NCBI GenBank assembly: GCA_017355425.1
Contig: CP070233.1
Coordinates: 3,141,501 to 3,205,500 of the forward strand
DNA: 64,000 nt
Reading direction: 5' to 3'
Source of the DNA: Dolichospermum sp. DET69
GTDB taxonomy: Bacteria > Cyanobacteriota > Cyanobacteriia > Cyanobacteriales > Nostocaceae
In this document: positions 35,693-44,055 of the stretch, one piece after another
Numbering within the stretch: position 1 is the stretch's first letter
Layout of the letters: the number at the start of each line of letters is the position of its first letter
Position numbers and translations under genes: made by a program
Notes under the pieces: generated by a model
Told to the model about the DNA's origin: nothing
The model's database searches: none
Seen by the model: only the letters and a program-made list of their open reading frames with translations

Positions 35693-36939
35693 TAACTTCT
35701 GGCTGCGGTAACAGAATTTTGATCAGCACCACAATGATGACAATAAGGTAATTCTTTATAAGTTAAATTATGACAATTATGACATTCCATATATTGATAA
35801 TAACCGCAGTGTGGACAGTAGTTATCTTGAGGACGAATTTTCTTAGCACACCGAATGCAGCGTGATTTTTGAATTCTGCTAACTACCTGAACTTTAGGAT
35901 TAAATACAACAGTTTGGAAGAATTTAATCATGCCAAAACCAACCAGGGGAATTAGCAAAATATACGCGTAACTAATGAGGAAAACTAAACCACCAAAGAA
36001 GAAACTAATGATATTAAAGAAGAATTGGAATATTGCACCAACTTGCAGAAATTCAAATACTTTCAGAATTAACGGAATTAAAAATATAACTAGCAAATGC
36101 CAGCTAATTAACGCTATTAATCCATATCCCTTGCGTTGACTGAAATTATTAACTAATAATGCAATGAGAATAAGGGGGAGTAAAAAGATAGCCTGAAAAA
36201 CCAGTTGAATACTAGGATACCAAAATGAAGCGTCTTTATATCCTTTGGAAACTTGATTGAATTTGGTTTCATCTTTAACAGAAGACAATAAATTAATACT
36301 TTCAGGTTTTGTCAGTAGTTGATTTTGCAGGTTAGCAATTTCCTGTTTTAAGGTGGAGATTTTCTCGCTATTTTGTGTTAATTCCTGTTTAGCTTTTTCG
36401 GCGCGAACCTGATTAATGGAATTACCTGAAGACTGTCCAGCAATTTTTTCTAATAAGGTTGAATCATATTGATTACGAATAGTAGTATTTGCTTGTTCCA
36501 ACCTATTAATTTGATCTTGTGTCTGATTTATCGTTGTAAGAATTTTCTGATTTTGAGGATTATTCAGTTTATCTTTAGATTCACCATAATTCAAACATAT
36601 TTCCGAAACCTTACCCAAATGTCCAACTTCTGCATCTTGATATGTTTGCCGAACTCTTTGCTCATTACTACCATAAGGTAATGAACTTCGCAGAAATTCA
36701 TACTCTTTATTTTTGGTAGTTTGGGTTTTGTAATTGTTCCATTCTGAATAACATGGATAAGCTTGAGTTGGGCTAAGATGCCATTCACTAATATTATTTA
36801 AACCTGTAAAAACGTTAATTAAAATAAAAATATCAACTAAAATAATGACAATCAAACTCACTTTATTGAGTGGTTCATTATTAACTGTTCGAGAGTTATT
36901 AAAAAATTGACTGAAAAGACGACGGATTCGAGTAAACAT
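35692..36939 (-). CDS. Membrane protein with C-terminal double zinc ribbon
   Basis: 415 residues from ATG 36939. A transmembrane helix at ~27-47 is followed by a ~130-residue coiled coil (EKIAGQSSGNS, KAKQELTQNSEKISTLKQEI). Three hydrophobic segments lie at ~235-260, ~268-290 and ~300-345. The C-terminus has four Cys-x2-Cys knuckles: CIRCAKK, CPHCGYY, CHNCHN and CHHCGAD. It is probably a membrane-anchored zinc-ribbon protein; partner unknown. The stop codon lies in a MITE terminus, so the original C-terminus may have been longer. Confidence 0.75.
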   Translation of the reverse strand: MFTRIRRLFSQFFNNSRTVNNEPLNKVSLIVIILVDIFILINVFTGLNNISEWHLSPTQAYPCYSEWNNYKTQTTKNKEYEFLRSSLPYGSNEQRVRQTYQDAEVGHLGKVSEICLNYGESKDKLNNPQNQKILTTINQTQDQINRLEQANTTIRNQYDSTLLEKIAGQSSGNSINQVRAEKAKQELTQNSEKISTLKQEIANLQNQLLTKPESINLLSSVKDETKFNQVSKGYKDASFWYPSIQLVFQAIFLLPLILIALLVNNFSQRKGYGLIALISWHLLVIFLIPLILKVFEFLQVGAIFQFFFNIISFFFGGLVFLISYAYILLIPLVGFGMIKFFQTVVFNPKVQVVSRIQKSRCIRCAKKIRPQDNYCPHCGYYQYMECHNCHNLTYKELPYCHHCGADQNSVTAARS

Positions 36940-37349
36940 ATAACTATCCTATATCTACTTAAGTTAATACACCAACAAAAAACGCGACATCATCACGGCT
37001 ATTACTGAAATTAACTTACCATTTTCTTGTGACTTTGGTAGCAGCTTAATACAACTTATATATGGCAGAATTCAGGAGTAGGGGTAAAGCAAAGGCTCAT
37101 TGGTGTCAACTTAACGTAAAAGCGATGTTCCGCAAGGAACTCAAGTTCCTTGCTAATAGCCAAAGTTGTCTTTTGATGACTAAACACTGGGAAAATTCCT
37201 TAGTCCACTAAGCGTGGACTTGAGCTATTAGACAGGGAATTTATTCCCCGGTGAGTGTAGAAGCCAACGAATAAGGGGCGTATTGCAATACGCCCTTACT
37301 TGATTTAACACCAATGATTACTGCTAAACCCCGACAAATACTTCATTTG
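36940..37349. repeat. Repeat-rich intergenic region with an inverted GGGGT-AAGC...CTCATTGGTGTCAA pair
   Basis: Left arm 37079-37109 (GGGGTAAAGC, then CTCATTGGTGTCAA) and right arm 37305-37332 (TTAACACCAATGATTACTGC, then TAAACCCC) bound a ~250-bp segment. Inside are GTTCC/GGAAC, AGTCCAC/GTGGACT and GGGCGTATTGCAATACGCCC hairpins. A solo left arm is at 6732-6774. No gene seen. Confidence 0.65.
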
Positions 37350-37691
37350 TTATGATATTAGCTGGGTAATAGCTTGACAATATCCAACTAAAGTATCAAT
37401 GCGTTCTTCAATGGTTTTCAACCTAGACTGTGATGTTGTTGACTGTCTGGCACCTTGGAGAAACATCATATCTACTTCCAACAGTCGCAACTGCTTATTT
37501 ATTTCGGTTTTATAAGATTGTTCCCGTGAATTAGCGTCAACCAAAGGGACAATTTGTTGCCCAAAAAATTCCTGCAACTGGGCTAAATTCTCTCTTAATT
37601 CCCCAGCATTGAGTTTATTTCCCGTTACATTAGCTCGGAACTCATCTATAAATGTTGCCAATTCCTGATATTTATCACAATTAAAAGACAT
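37350..37691 (-). CDS. Small helical protein, possibly PatD (heterocyst frequency control)
   Basis: 113 residues, almost entirely helical: KYQELATFIDEFRANVTG, LRENLAQLQEFFGQQIVPLV, YKTEINKQLRLLEVDMMFLQ, RLKTIEERIDTLVGYCQAI. No transmembrane segment. It resembles from memory the small protein annotated PatD in heterocystous cyanobacteria, which affects heterocyst frequency through FtsZ; I could not compare sequences, so the symbol is withheld. It is monocistronic, divergent from the (p)ppGpp synthetase gene. Confidence 0.7.
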   Translation of the reverse strand: MSFNCDKYQELATFIDEFRANVTGNKLNAGELRENLAQLQEFFGQQIVPLVDANSREQSYKTEINKQLRLLEVDMMFLQGARQSTTSQSRLKTIEERIDTLVGYCQAITQLIS

Positions 37692-37974
37692 CTGTTGCTA
37701 GTTAAGATAGTATTAATGTCAAGAAAATTTTCTTATATAACCAAACTTTCTTTTTTTTCAGATCAAAGTCATAAGTCTCAAATCTTACTTTGAGGCTTGG
37801 TTTGTCGTCAATAGGTTTTTTGATTATGTTTCGAGCAACCTTCAAGGGATGATGACTACAGACGATTAGACATCATCTGTCCAACTTTGTTTCTTTTGCA
37901 ACAGCATCTATTTATAGAGGTGCTGTCAATTTTCCTTATCTGTCAACCTATCCACCAATTACCTTTTTTATTTT

Positions 37975-40248
37975 ATGAGTACTGTAACTATCAAACCCCC
38001 CGTTGATGTCATTCTCCCAGATTGGCTTAACAAATGTTTAATTGAACCACCAGCACCAATCCTTACAGAAGAAGAAGATCGAACGTATAACGGTAACGCC
38101 TTAATTTGTCGAGCATTTCAGTTTGCATATGAACTACATGGGGGTCAAATTCGTAAATCGGGAGAACCATATATTGCCCATCCTGTTGCTGTAGCGGAAA
38201 CACTCCGTGAATTAGGTGGTAGTCCAGCTATGATAGCAGCCGGCTTACTCCATGATGTAGTTGAAGATACAGAAATTACAGTTGAAGATATAGAAGCCCG
38301 TTTTGGTCCAGAAGTACGGCTACTGGTAGAAGGTGTTACCAAGCTATCGAAAATAAATTTTACTAGCAAAACCGAAAGTCAAGCAGAAAATTTCCGGCGA
38401 ATGTTTTTGGCCATGGCGCAGGATATTCGAGTAATTGTGGTAAAACTGGCAGACCGTTTGCATAATATGCGAACCCTCCAATATATGTCAGAATCTAGCC
38501 GGCAACGTAGCGCCCAGGAAACACGAGATATTTTTGCACCTTTGGCGAATCGGTTGGGAATTTGGCAAATTAAATGGGAATTAGAAGATTTAGCATTTAA
38601 ATATTTAGACCCAGAAGCCTATCGCGCAACTCAGCAAAGTGTGGCTGAAAAACGCACAGCCCGGGAAGAAAAATTACTCAAGGCTACGGATACTTTGCGC
38701 CGTCGGTTACTGAAAGCGGGTATTAATTGTTTAGAAATTAACGGTCGTCCTAAACACCTTTATAGCATTTATCAAAAAATGCAGCGGCAGCAAAAGGAAT
38801 TTCATGAAATTTACGATTTGGCGGCACTGCGAATTATTGTCCAAACTAATGAAGAATGTTATCGAGCTTTGGCAGTGGTTCATGATTCTTTTCGTCCCAT
38901 CCCTGGTAGATTTAAAGACTACATTGGACTGCCTAAACCAAACCATTATCAATCTTTACATACTGGGGTAATTGGCTTGACTGGCCGCCCGTTGGAAGTA
39001 CAAATTCGCACCTTAGAGATGCACCATATCGCGGAGTATGGAATTGCCGCCCATTGGAAGTATAAAGAAAGTGGTGGTTCTGATAATGCTAATCTAACAG
39101 GCTCTGATGAAAAGTTTACTTGGTTGCGCCAATTGCTAGATTGGCAAAGTGATTTAAAAGATGCTCAGGAATACTTAGATAGTGTTAAAGACAATCTATT
39201 TGAAGATGACGTTTATGTCTTCACCCCTAAGGGGGATGTTGTTCCGTTAAGTCCCAGTTCTACAAGTATAGATTTTGCCTATCGGATTCATACAGAAGTC
39301 GGAAACCACTGTGCGGGGGCGCGAGTGAATGGGCGCATTGTTCCTTTGTCAACACGGCTACATAATGGGGATATTGTCGATATTATTACCCAAAAGAATT
39401 GTCATCCCAGTTTAGATTGGTTAAATTTTGTTAGCACTTCAGCGGCTAAGTATCGGATTAAACAATGGTACAAGCGATCGCGCCGAGAAGAAAATGTTGC
39501 CAGAGGTAGAGATTTATTAGAGAAGGAATTGGGAAAAACTGGTTTTGAGAGTTTGCTCAAATCCGACGCTATGCACACCGTCGCCGAAAAATGTAACTAT
39601 CACAGTGTGGAAGATTTGCTCGCCGGTTTGGGTTATGGGGAAATTACCTCAAACTTAGTGCTGAACCGTTGGCGGGAAGTCGTCAAAGCCAGACAACCTG
39701 TGACTGATGTCGTTCCATTTATCGCCAAAGAACCAACACCAAAAACCTCACGGGATACACCACTAATTACTTCCCGTGCTAGTGATTCCCCCATTATTGG
39801 GATGGAGGGTTTAGCTCATCATGTCGCTGGGTGTTGTACTCCCATTCCCGGTGAACCAATTGTGGGTGTAGTTACACGCGGAAGAGGAATCTCTATTCAT
39901 CGCCAAGGCTGTCATAATGTAGATCCTGTTGAGCATGAGCGTTTAGTCCCAGTGCATTGGAATTTAGCTATGGAAAATCGTGGCCGTCCTCATACTTATC
40001 CTATTAATTTACAAATTGAGGCAATGGATCGCGTGGGAGTATTAAAGGATGTGTTATCACGGTTAAGTGACCAAGGCATCAATGTCCGTCATGCTCAAGT
40101 GAAAACTTCTCTAGGACAACCCGCTTTGATGGATTTGGGTATTGATGTCCGCGATTGTTCTCAATTGGAACATTTATTTGTGCAACTCAAGAAAATGAGT
40201 GATATTCTCAATGTCCGTCGTGTTTGTGAGGCTGAGGACTGCGGATGA
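37975..40248 (+). CDS. Bifunctional (p)ppGpp synthetase/hydrolase (RSH)
   Basis: 757 residues. HD hydrolase domain with HPVAVAETLREL (His69) and LLHDVVEDTE (His93-Asp94); synthetase domain with DLAALRIIVQTNEECYRALA, DYIGLPKPNHYQSLHTGV and EVQIRTLEMHHIAEYGIAAHW; TGS domain VYVFTPKGDVVPLSPSST; zinc-finger-like AGCCTPIPGEPIVG; and a C-terminal ACT domain (MDRVGVLKDVLSRLSDQGIN). It makes and degrades the stringent-response alarmone. The retained HD residues indicate a Rel/SpoT-type bifunctional enzyme, as usual for the single RSH of cyanobacteria. Confidence 0.96.
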   Translation: MSTVTIKPPVDVILPDWLNKCLIEPPAPILTEEEDRTYNGNALICRAFQFAYELHGGQIRKSGEPYIAHPVAVAETLRELGGSPAMIAAGLLHDVVEDTEITVEDIEARFGPEVRLLVEGVTKLSKINFTSKTESQAENFRRMFLAMAQDIRVIVVKLADRLHNMRTLQYMSESSRQRSAQETRDIFAPLANRLGIWQIKWELEDLAFKYLDPEAYRATQQSVAEKRTAREEKLLKATDTLRRRLLKAGINCLEINGRPKHLYSIYQKMQRQQKEFHEIYDLAALRIIVQTNEECYRALAVVHDSFRPIPGRFKDYIGLPKPNHYQSLHTGVIGLTGRPLEVQIRTLEMHHIAEYGIAAHWKYKESGGSDNANLTGSDEKFTWLRQLLDWQSDLKDAQEYLDSVKDNLFEDDVYVFTPKGDVVPLSPSSTSIDFAYRIHTEVGNHCAGARVNGRIVPLSTRLHNGDIVDIITQKNCHPSLDWLNFVSTSAAKYRIKQWYKRSRREENVARGRDLLEKELGKTGFESLLKSDAMHTVAEKCNYHSVEDLLAGLGYGEITSNLVLNRWREVVKARQPVTDVVPFIAKEPTPKTSRDTPLITSRASDSPIIGMEGLAHHVAGCCTPIPGEPIVGVVTRGRGISIHRQGCHNVDPVEHERLVPVHWNLAMENRGRPHTYPINLQIEAMDRVGVLKDVLSRLSDQGINVRHAQVKTSLGQPALMDLGIDVRDCSQLEHLFVQLKKMSDILNVRRVCEAEDCG

Positions 40249-40334
40249 ATTGAAAATTAACAATTTTTGGCTTGTTTCACGCAGGGTAAGCCATAAGGGG
40301 AATTTATCCCCTACAGACATTACCCTCAAATATC

Positions 40335-40484
40335 CTCCTTGACATACTCCCCATCCTAGAAGGGTGAGGATTCTGGGTTCAAACAACAGTTGCGGGCATA
40401 ACCCGTCTTACACTATCTCGCCCAACAGACAATGCCCTGCCTGTTCTCACCATTATATCAAAAAGCCGTCCTAGAAGGACGGGG
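40335..40484 (-). mobile_element. Minimal IS200/IS605-derived element (PATE-like), no ORF
   Basis: Read on the minus strand the segment runs from hairpin AAAGCCCCGTCCTTCTAG/GACGGC through a GAACAGGCAGGGCATTGTCT and GGGTTATGCCCGCAACTGTT stretch to GAACCCAGAATCCTCACCC-loop-GGGGAGTATGTCAAGG. This is the order of tnpB guide-RNA scaffold and right end in cyanobacterial IS200/IS605 elements, but tnpA and tnpB are both missing. The plus-strand side at 40485 abuts a decayed exoprotein fragment. Confidence 0.6.
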
Positions 40485-40695
40485 CTTTAAACCCAAATTT
40501 TTGGTAAATTTGTTGTCCGCCATTTTTGATAGCAATGGGGGTTGTATTTCCGGTTTGGGCGGAGTATTTGTTGGTTGCGTCTTTGAGAAAGATGCTATTC
40601 CCAGCATTTTAGATGATTGCATAGCCAATTTGACCGTCACCATTGGCATCAATTTGGAAGTTAGTTTCTTGGGTAAGCACTATAGAATCGCTTGT
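40485..40695 (-). pseudogene. Fragment of a large repeat-type cyanobacterial exoprotein
   Basis: Minus strand: ETNFQIDANGDGQIGYAII, in-frame stop, then GNSIFLKDATNKYSAQTGN and TTPIAIKNGGQQIYQK. The D-x-N-G-D-G pattern and the KDGT.KYSAQ-type repeat are typical of giant calcium-binding surface proteins in Nostocales. It is truncated on both sides and carries a stop. The hairpin end of the IS200/IS605-like element lies directly at its 3' side. Confidence 0.65.
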
Positions 40696-40746
40696 TTATA
40701 GGCATGATATGATGCGAGAATAAACGATTTTTTTAAATATTTAATA

Positions 40747-41220
40747 ATGATTGAAAGTCTCTATCTTGACACCAGTATTATTGGCTATCTGACAATTAGG
40801 CCAAGCACTAATCTAATAACTGCCTCAAATTCAATAATTACACAGAGTTGGTGGGATACTCGACGGCAAAATTTTACTCTATATATCTCTGAAGTAGTTT
40901 TAGAGGAATTAGCCAGAGGAGATCAAGAAATAGTTACTAAACGACTTGATCTAATCAATGAATTACCATTACTAGAACTCAACGAAACAGTGGAAGAATT
41001 AGCCCAGCAATTTCTCACAAAAAGCAATCTTCCTCCTAAAGCATCTGATGATGCCTTACATATTGCCTTAGCTACTGTTTATAAAGTAGATTATTTGTTA
41101 ACATGGAACTGTAAACATATTGCTAATGCACAAATACAGAAAAAACTCTCACAAATTAGTATTCAATCTGGTTATGAATTACCAACAATCTGTACACCTT
41201 ATGAACTTATGGGAGACTAA
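40747..41220 (+). CDS. PIN-domain ribonuclease toxin (VapC-like)
   Basis: 157 residues. PIN-domain acidic residues: LYLDTSIIGYL (Asp8), EVVLEELARGD (Glu ~56), KASDDALHIALAT (Asp-Asp ~98) and DYLLTWNCKHIAN (Asp ~113). This is the longer PIN variant with a WWDTRRQNF block found in cyanobacteria. It probably cleaves RNA. Its stop is 2 bp before the next small gene, which is the likely antitoxin; the order toxin-then-antitoxin is reversed from classical vapBC. Confidence 0.87.
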   Translation: MIESLYLDTSIIGYLTIRPSTNLITASNSIITQSWWDTRRQNFTLYISEVVLEELARGDQEIVTKRLDLINELPLLELNETVEELAQQFLTKSNLPPKASDDALHIALATVYKVDYLLTWNCKHIANAQIQKKLSQISIQSGYELPTICTPYELMGD

Positions 41221-41222
41221 CT

Positions 41223-41384
41223 ATGTGGAAAGATGAAGTATTAGAGGAAATTTATAAAATCCGAGAAGAACACGCTAAATCTTTTAATTATGATTTGCAT
41301 GAAATTTGTAAAGATTTAAGAAAAAAACAGATAGCTAGAAACAGAAAAATTATTACTCAGCCTCTGGTAACATTACCATCCTAA
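41223..41384 (+). CDS. Small partner protein of the PIN toxin (putative antitoxin)
   Basis: 53 residues: WKDEVLEEIYKIREEHAKSF then NYDLHEICKDLRKKQIARNR. Highly charged and helical, starting 2 bp after the toxin stop. The pattern EEI.KIREE.A..FNYD...I..DL is one I recognise from proteins next to such PIN toxins in cyanobacteria; the antitoxin role is inferred. Confidence 0.78.
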   Translation: MWKDEVLEEIYKIREEHAKSFNYDLHEICKDLRKKQIARNRKIITQPLVTLPS

Positions 41385-41442
41385 AATAAATAGATTATTA
41401 CTAAGTGCCACCTAGTAATCACTTTTCGGAATCCAAGATTTA

Positions 41443-41474
41443 GATCCCCGACTTCTTAAAGAAGTCGGGGATCT
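41443..41474. terminator. Hairpin between convergent genes, probable bidirectional terminator
   Basis: GATCCCCGACTTCTT directly opposed to AAGAAGTCGGGGATC, a 15-bp stem with almost no loop (2 bases), followed by a T-run on the plus side at ~41484. It lies between the antitoxin gene and the desulfurase-like gene. The same arms occur at 29683-29744. Confidence 0.65.
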
Positions 41475-41486
41475 GGTAGAGTTTTT

Positions 41487-42845
41487 TTAAATTTCATTCA
41501 AGGCTTGCAAGAGTTGATCAATTTCTTCAACTGTGTTGTAATGGGCTAAACCAATTCTCAATAAGCCACCAGATGTTTCTACGTCTAATTTTTCGGTGAG
41601 GTTAACTGCATAGAAATTTCCGTACCAAGCAAATATTCCCTTTTCTCCTAATATGGTTGCTATGGTTGCTGGTGTTTTTCCTTCTATGCGGATAGATACT
41701 GTGGGTGTACGCCATGTAAATTGGCTGGGTTCAGTAATTCCATATAAGGTTAAACCAGGGATTTTTAGCAATCCTGAAATCAGCTTTTTACTTAATTCTC
41801 TTTCATATTGTTGAATGGCTGACATTGCTGCAACTAAAGCAGCTCGGCGACTATGATAAGCTGATGCTAGTTCATGGTTTGGTTGTGCTGTTTCTGTCAG
41901 AAATCGCGGACAATGGAAAGTTGTTAATCCTTCTTTATCGGCTTCCATTAAGGAGGAAAGTAATTCACTATCTAAGGTTGGGGAAACATGACAACCTAAT
42001 TTTGCTAAATAGTTAATTGCTGCTACTAATCCGGCTAAACCTTCATGATTTAAAGTTCCTGTTTCCCATCTGGAAGGAACTTCTTCTGATGCAGGTTTCA
42101 CTTTATAAGGCGAAAATCTCGTTAAATATTCTCTTTTTCCGTAGAGAATCCCGACATGAGGAGCGAAGAATTTATAAGCGGAACAGGCGAGAAAATCACA
42201 GTCTAAATGATGAACATTAATCGGTGCATGGGGGGCATAATGGACAGCATCAACATATACTAAAGCCCCGACATTATGGGCGAGTTTTGTTATTTTGGTA
42301 ATATCATTAATTGTGCCAACGGCGTTAGAAGCATAGGTGACTGCAACTAATTTTGTCCGGGAATTTATCTTTTGTTCTAAATCTTTTATATCTAAAGTAC
42401 AGTCGGTAATATTGATATCAATAGGACGAATAATTACACCTTTTTCTTCTAAAGCATACCAGGGAGAAATATTGGCTGCGTGGTCTAAGTTTGTGACAAT
42501 GATTTCATCACCTGGTTGTAATTCTCTCCCGATAGCGCGACTCACGGAGAAGGTGAGGGTGGTCATGTTTGCGCCAAATACTACTTCATCATTATCACAT
42601 CCTAGGAAGTCGGCGATCGCAGCCCTGGCGGAAATAATCAAGGCATCTGTTCGCATACTCGTAGCAAAAGCACCGTGAGTATTAGCATTCGATCTAACTA
42701 AATAATCACTAATTGCGTCTAATACTCCACCAGGAACTTGTGTTCCCCCAGGTCCATCAAAGAAAATCGCTGGTTTTCCGTTGATTGTTTGTGTCAGTGC
42801 GGGAAACTGGGCGCGTATCCATTTTATGTCTAAAGATTCGTTCAT
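41487..42845 (-). CDS. Cysteine-desulfurase-like PLP enzyme (SufS-related subfamily)
   Basis: 452 residues, ATG 42845; a GTG at 42854 is possible. Fold-type I aminotransferase class V: FFDGPGGTQVP (~27), HGAFATSMRTDA (~59), NMTTLTFSVSRAIG (~92), VTNLDHAANISPW, DAVHYAPHAPINVHHLDCDF, and SAYKFFAPHVGILYGKREYL with the PLP Lys. This subfamily (TIGR01976-like) is related to SufS/CsdA but its sulfur role is not proven. The first 93 residues are duplicated at 44056-44334. The start here has a poor ribosome site, while the truncated duplicate has GAGG. Confidence 0.9.
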   Translation of the reverse strand: MNESLDIKWIRAQFPALTQTINGKPAIFFDGPGGTQVPGGVLDAISDYLVRSNANTHGAFATSMRTDALIISARAAIADFLGCDNDEVVFGANMTTLTFSVSRAIGRELQPGDEIIVTNLDHAANISPWYALEEKGVIIRPIDINITDCTLDIKDLEQKINSRTKLVAVTYASNAVGTINDITKITKLAHNVGALVYVDAVHYAPHAPINVHHLDCDFLACSAYKFFAPHVGILYGKREYLTRFSPYKVKPASEEVPSRWETGTLNHEGLAGLVAAINYLAKLGCHVSPTLDSELLSSLMEADKEGLTTFHCPRFLTETAQPNHELASAYHSRRAALVAAMSAIQQYERELSKKLISGLLKIPGLTLYGITEPSQFTWRTPTVSIRIEGKTPATIATILGEKGIFAWYGNFYAVNLTEKLDVETSGGLLRIGLAHYNTVEEIDQLLQALNEI

Positions 42846-42964
42846 ATAATTCACGTCTTGTCAAAAAAAGATTAAATGATATTTTTAAGAGGGACGAGAT
42901 TTAGCACAACATTATCCCCTGAATATAACAGCATCATTATCATTAGATTAATTCCCAATTTAGC

Positions 42965-43930
42965 ATGACCAATCCACAGACAGAATATGATTCTCCTTGG
43001 AAAACTATTCTTCAGACTTATTTCTCCGAATTTATCAGCTTTTTCTACCCGGATCTTTATGCCGATATCGACTGGACTAAACCTATTGAGTTTCTGGATA
43101 AAGAGTTACTCCAAGTCACTAGAGATGCTTCAATTGGTCGCAGATTAGCGGATGCTCTCGTCAAAGTTTATCGGATTAATGGTGAAGAAAGTTGGCTGTA
43201 TATCCACATCGAAGTGCAAAATCAGCGAGATGATGATTTTCCTCACAGAGTCTATGTTTACAACTACAGAATTTATGACCAGTACCAACAACCAATTACA
43301 TCCTTAGTAATTTTAGGAGATGATGATATTAGCTGGCGACCTGATTATTTCGTTATCCAAGCGCGAAGAACGACAGTTAGAATTGATTTCTCTACAATCA
43401 AGCTGCTAGATTATAGGGAAAGATGGGCTGAATTAGATGCTGACCGCAATCTGTTTTCTACGGTTATTATGATGCACTTAAGAACACTGGAGACAACAAA
43501 AAATCGCCGAGCCAGAAAAGAATTTAAGCTGTCTTTAATTAAACGCTTGTATGAACAGGGTCATGATAGACAGGATATCATTAATCTCTATGGACTAATT
43601 GACTGGATGATGACAATACCAGAGGAATTACAGGAAGAATTTAATCAACAAATAACTCAGTATGAGCAGGAGATGAAAATGCCTTATATTACTAGTATTG
43701 AGCGAAGTGGTGAAGTCAAAGGTGAAGTCAAAGGTAAACTAATACAAACACAACAAATAGTTAAACGACAACTTCACCGTCGAATTGGCGAAATTGATTC
43801 CTCTTTGATTCATCAAGTTGAAGCGTTACCTATTGAGGTATTAGAAGAATTAACGGACGCGCTTTTAGACTTCTCAACTATTGCTGATTTTGAACAGTGG
43901 CTGGAAAATAGATCTAAGCCTGAAGAGTAA
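42965..43930 (+). CDS. Rpn/DUF4351-type putative nuclease
   Basis: 321 residues. The core shows WTKPIEFLDKELLQVTRDA, GRRLADALVKVYRINGEESW and LYIHIEVQNQRDDDFPHRVY, the Asp...Glu-x-Gln pattern of the Rpn/PD-(D/E)XK group, then SWRPDYFVIQARRTT. The C-terminal ~60 residues (TQQIVKRQLHRRIGEIDSSL, LTDALLDFSTIADFEQWL) are a DUF4351 domain. Between them are SGEVKGEVKGKL repeats like the EGKL run of the gene at 7093. It is flanked by direct repeats of the desulfurase 5' end, suggesting it arrived with a local duplication. Confidence 0.85.
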   Translation: MTNPQTEYDSPWKTILQTYFSEFISFFYPDLYADIDWTKPIEFLDKELLQVTRDASIGRRLADALVKVYRINGEESWLYIHIEVQNQRDDDFPHRVYVYNYRIYDQYQQPITSLVILGDDDISWRPDYFVIQARRTTVRIDFSTIKLLDYRERWAELDADRNLFSTVIMMHLRTLETTKNRRARKEFKLSLIKRLYEQGHDRQDIINLYGLIDWMMTIPEELQEEFNQQITQYEQEMKMPYITSIERSGEVKGEVKGKLIQTQQIVKRQLHRRIGEIDSSLIHQVEALPIEVLEELTDALLDFSTIADFEQWLENRSKPEE

Positions 43931-44055
43931 GAGTAAGATTAGATACCTGATACTAGAGGGAGCGATTGTTTTGGATATAGACGATTGCCCTCTAATTAAC
44001 GTGAGAATAGGCAGACAGAATCACGGTGATTTGGAAGATGAAGTTTCCAGTAGCT

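Noticed and set aside
40432-40701. 89-codon plus-strand frame
   Set aside because: Antisense to the exoprotein relic and the IS200/IS605-like hairpin; the meaningful reading is on the minus strand.
41393-41480. Possible riboswitch or small RNA between the PIN partner and the desulfurase-like gene
   Set aside because: Only the simple GATCCCCGACTTCTT hairpin is present; a terminator explains it better.
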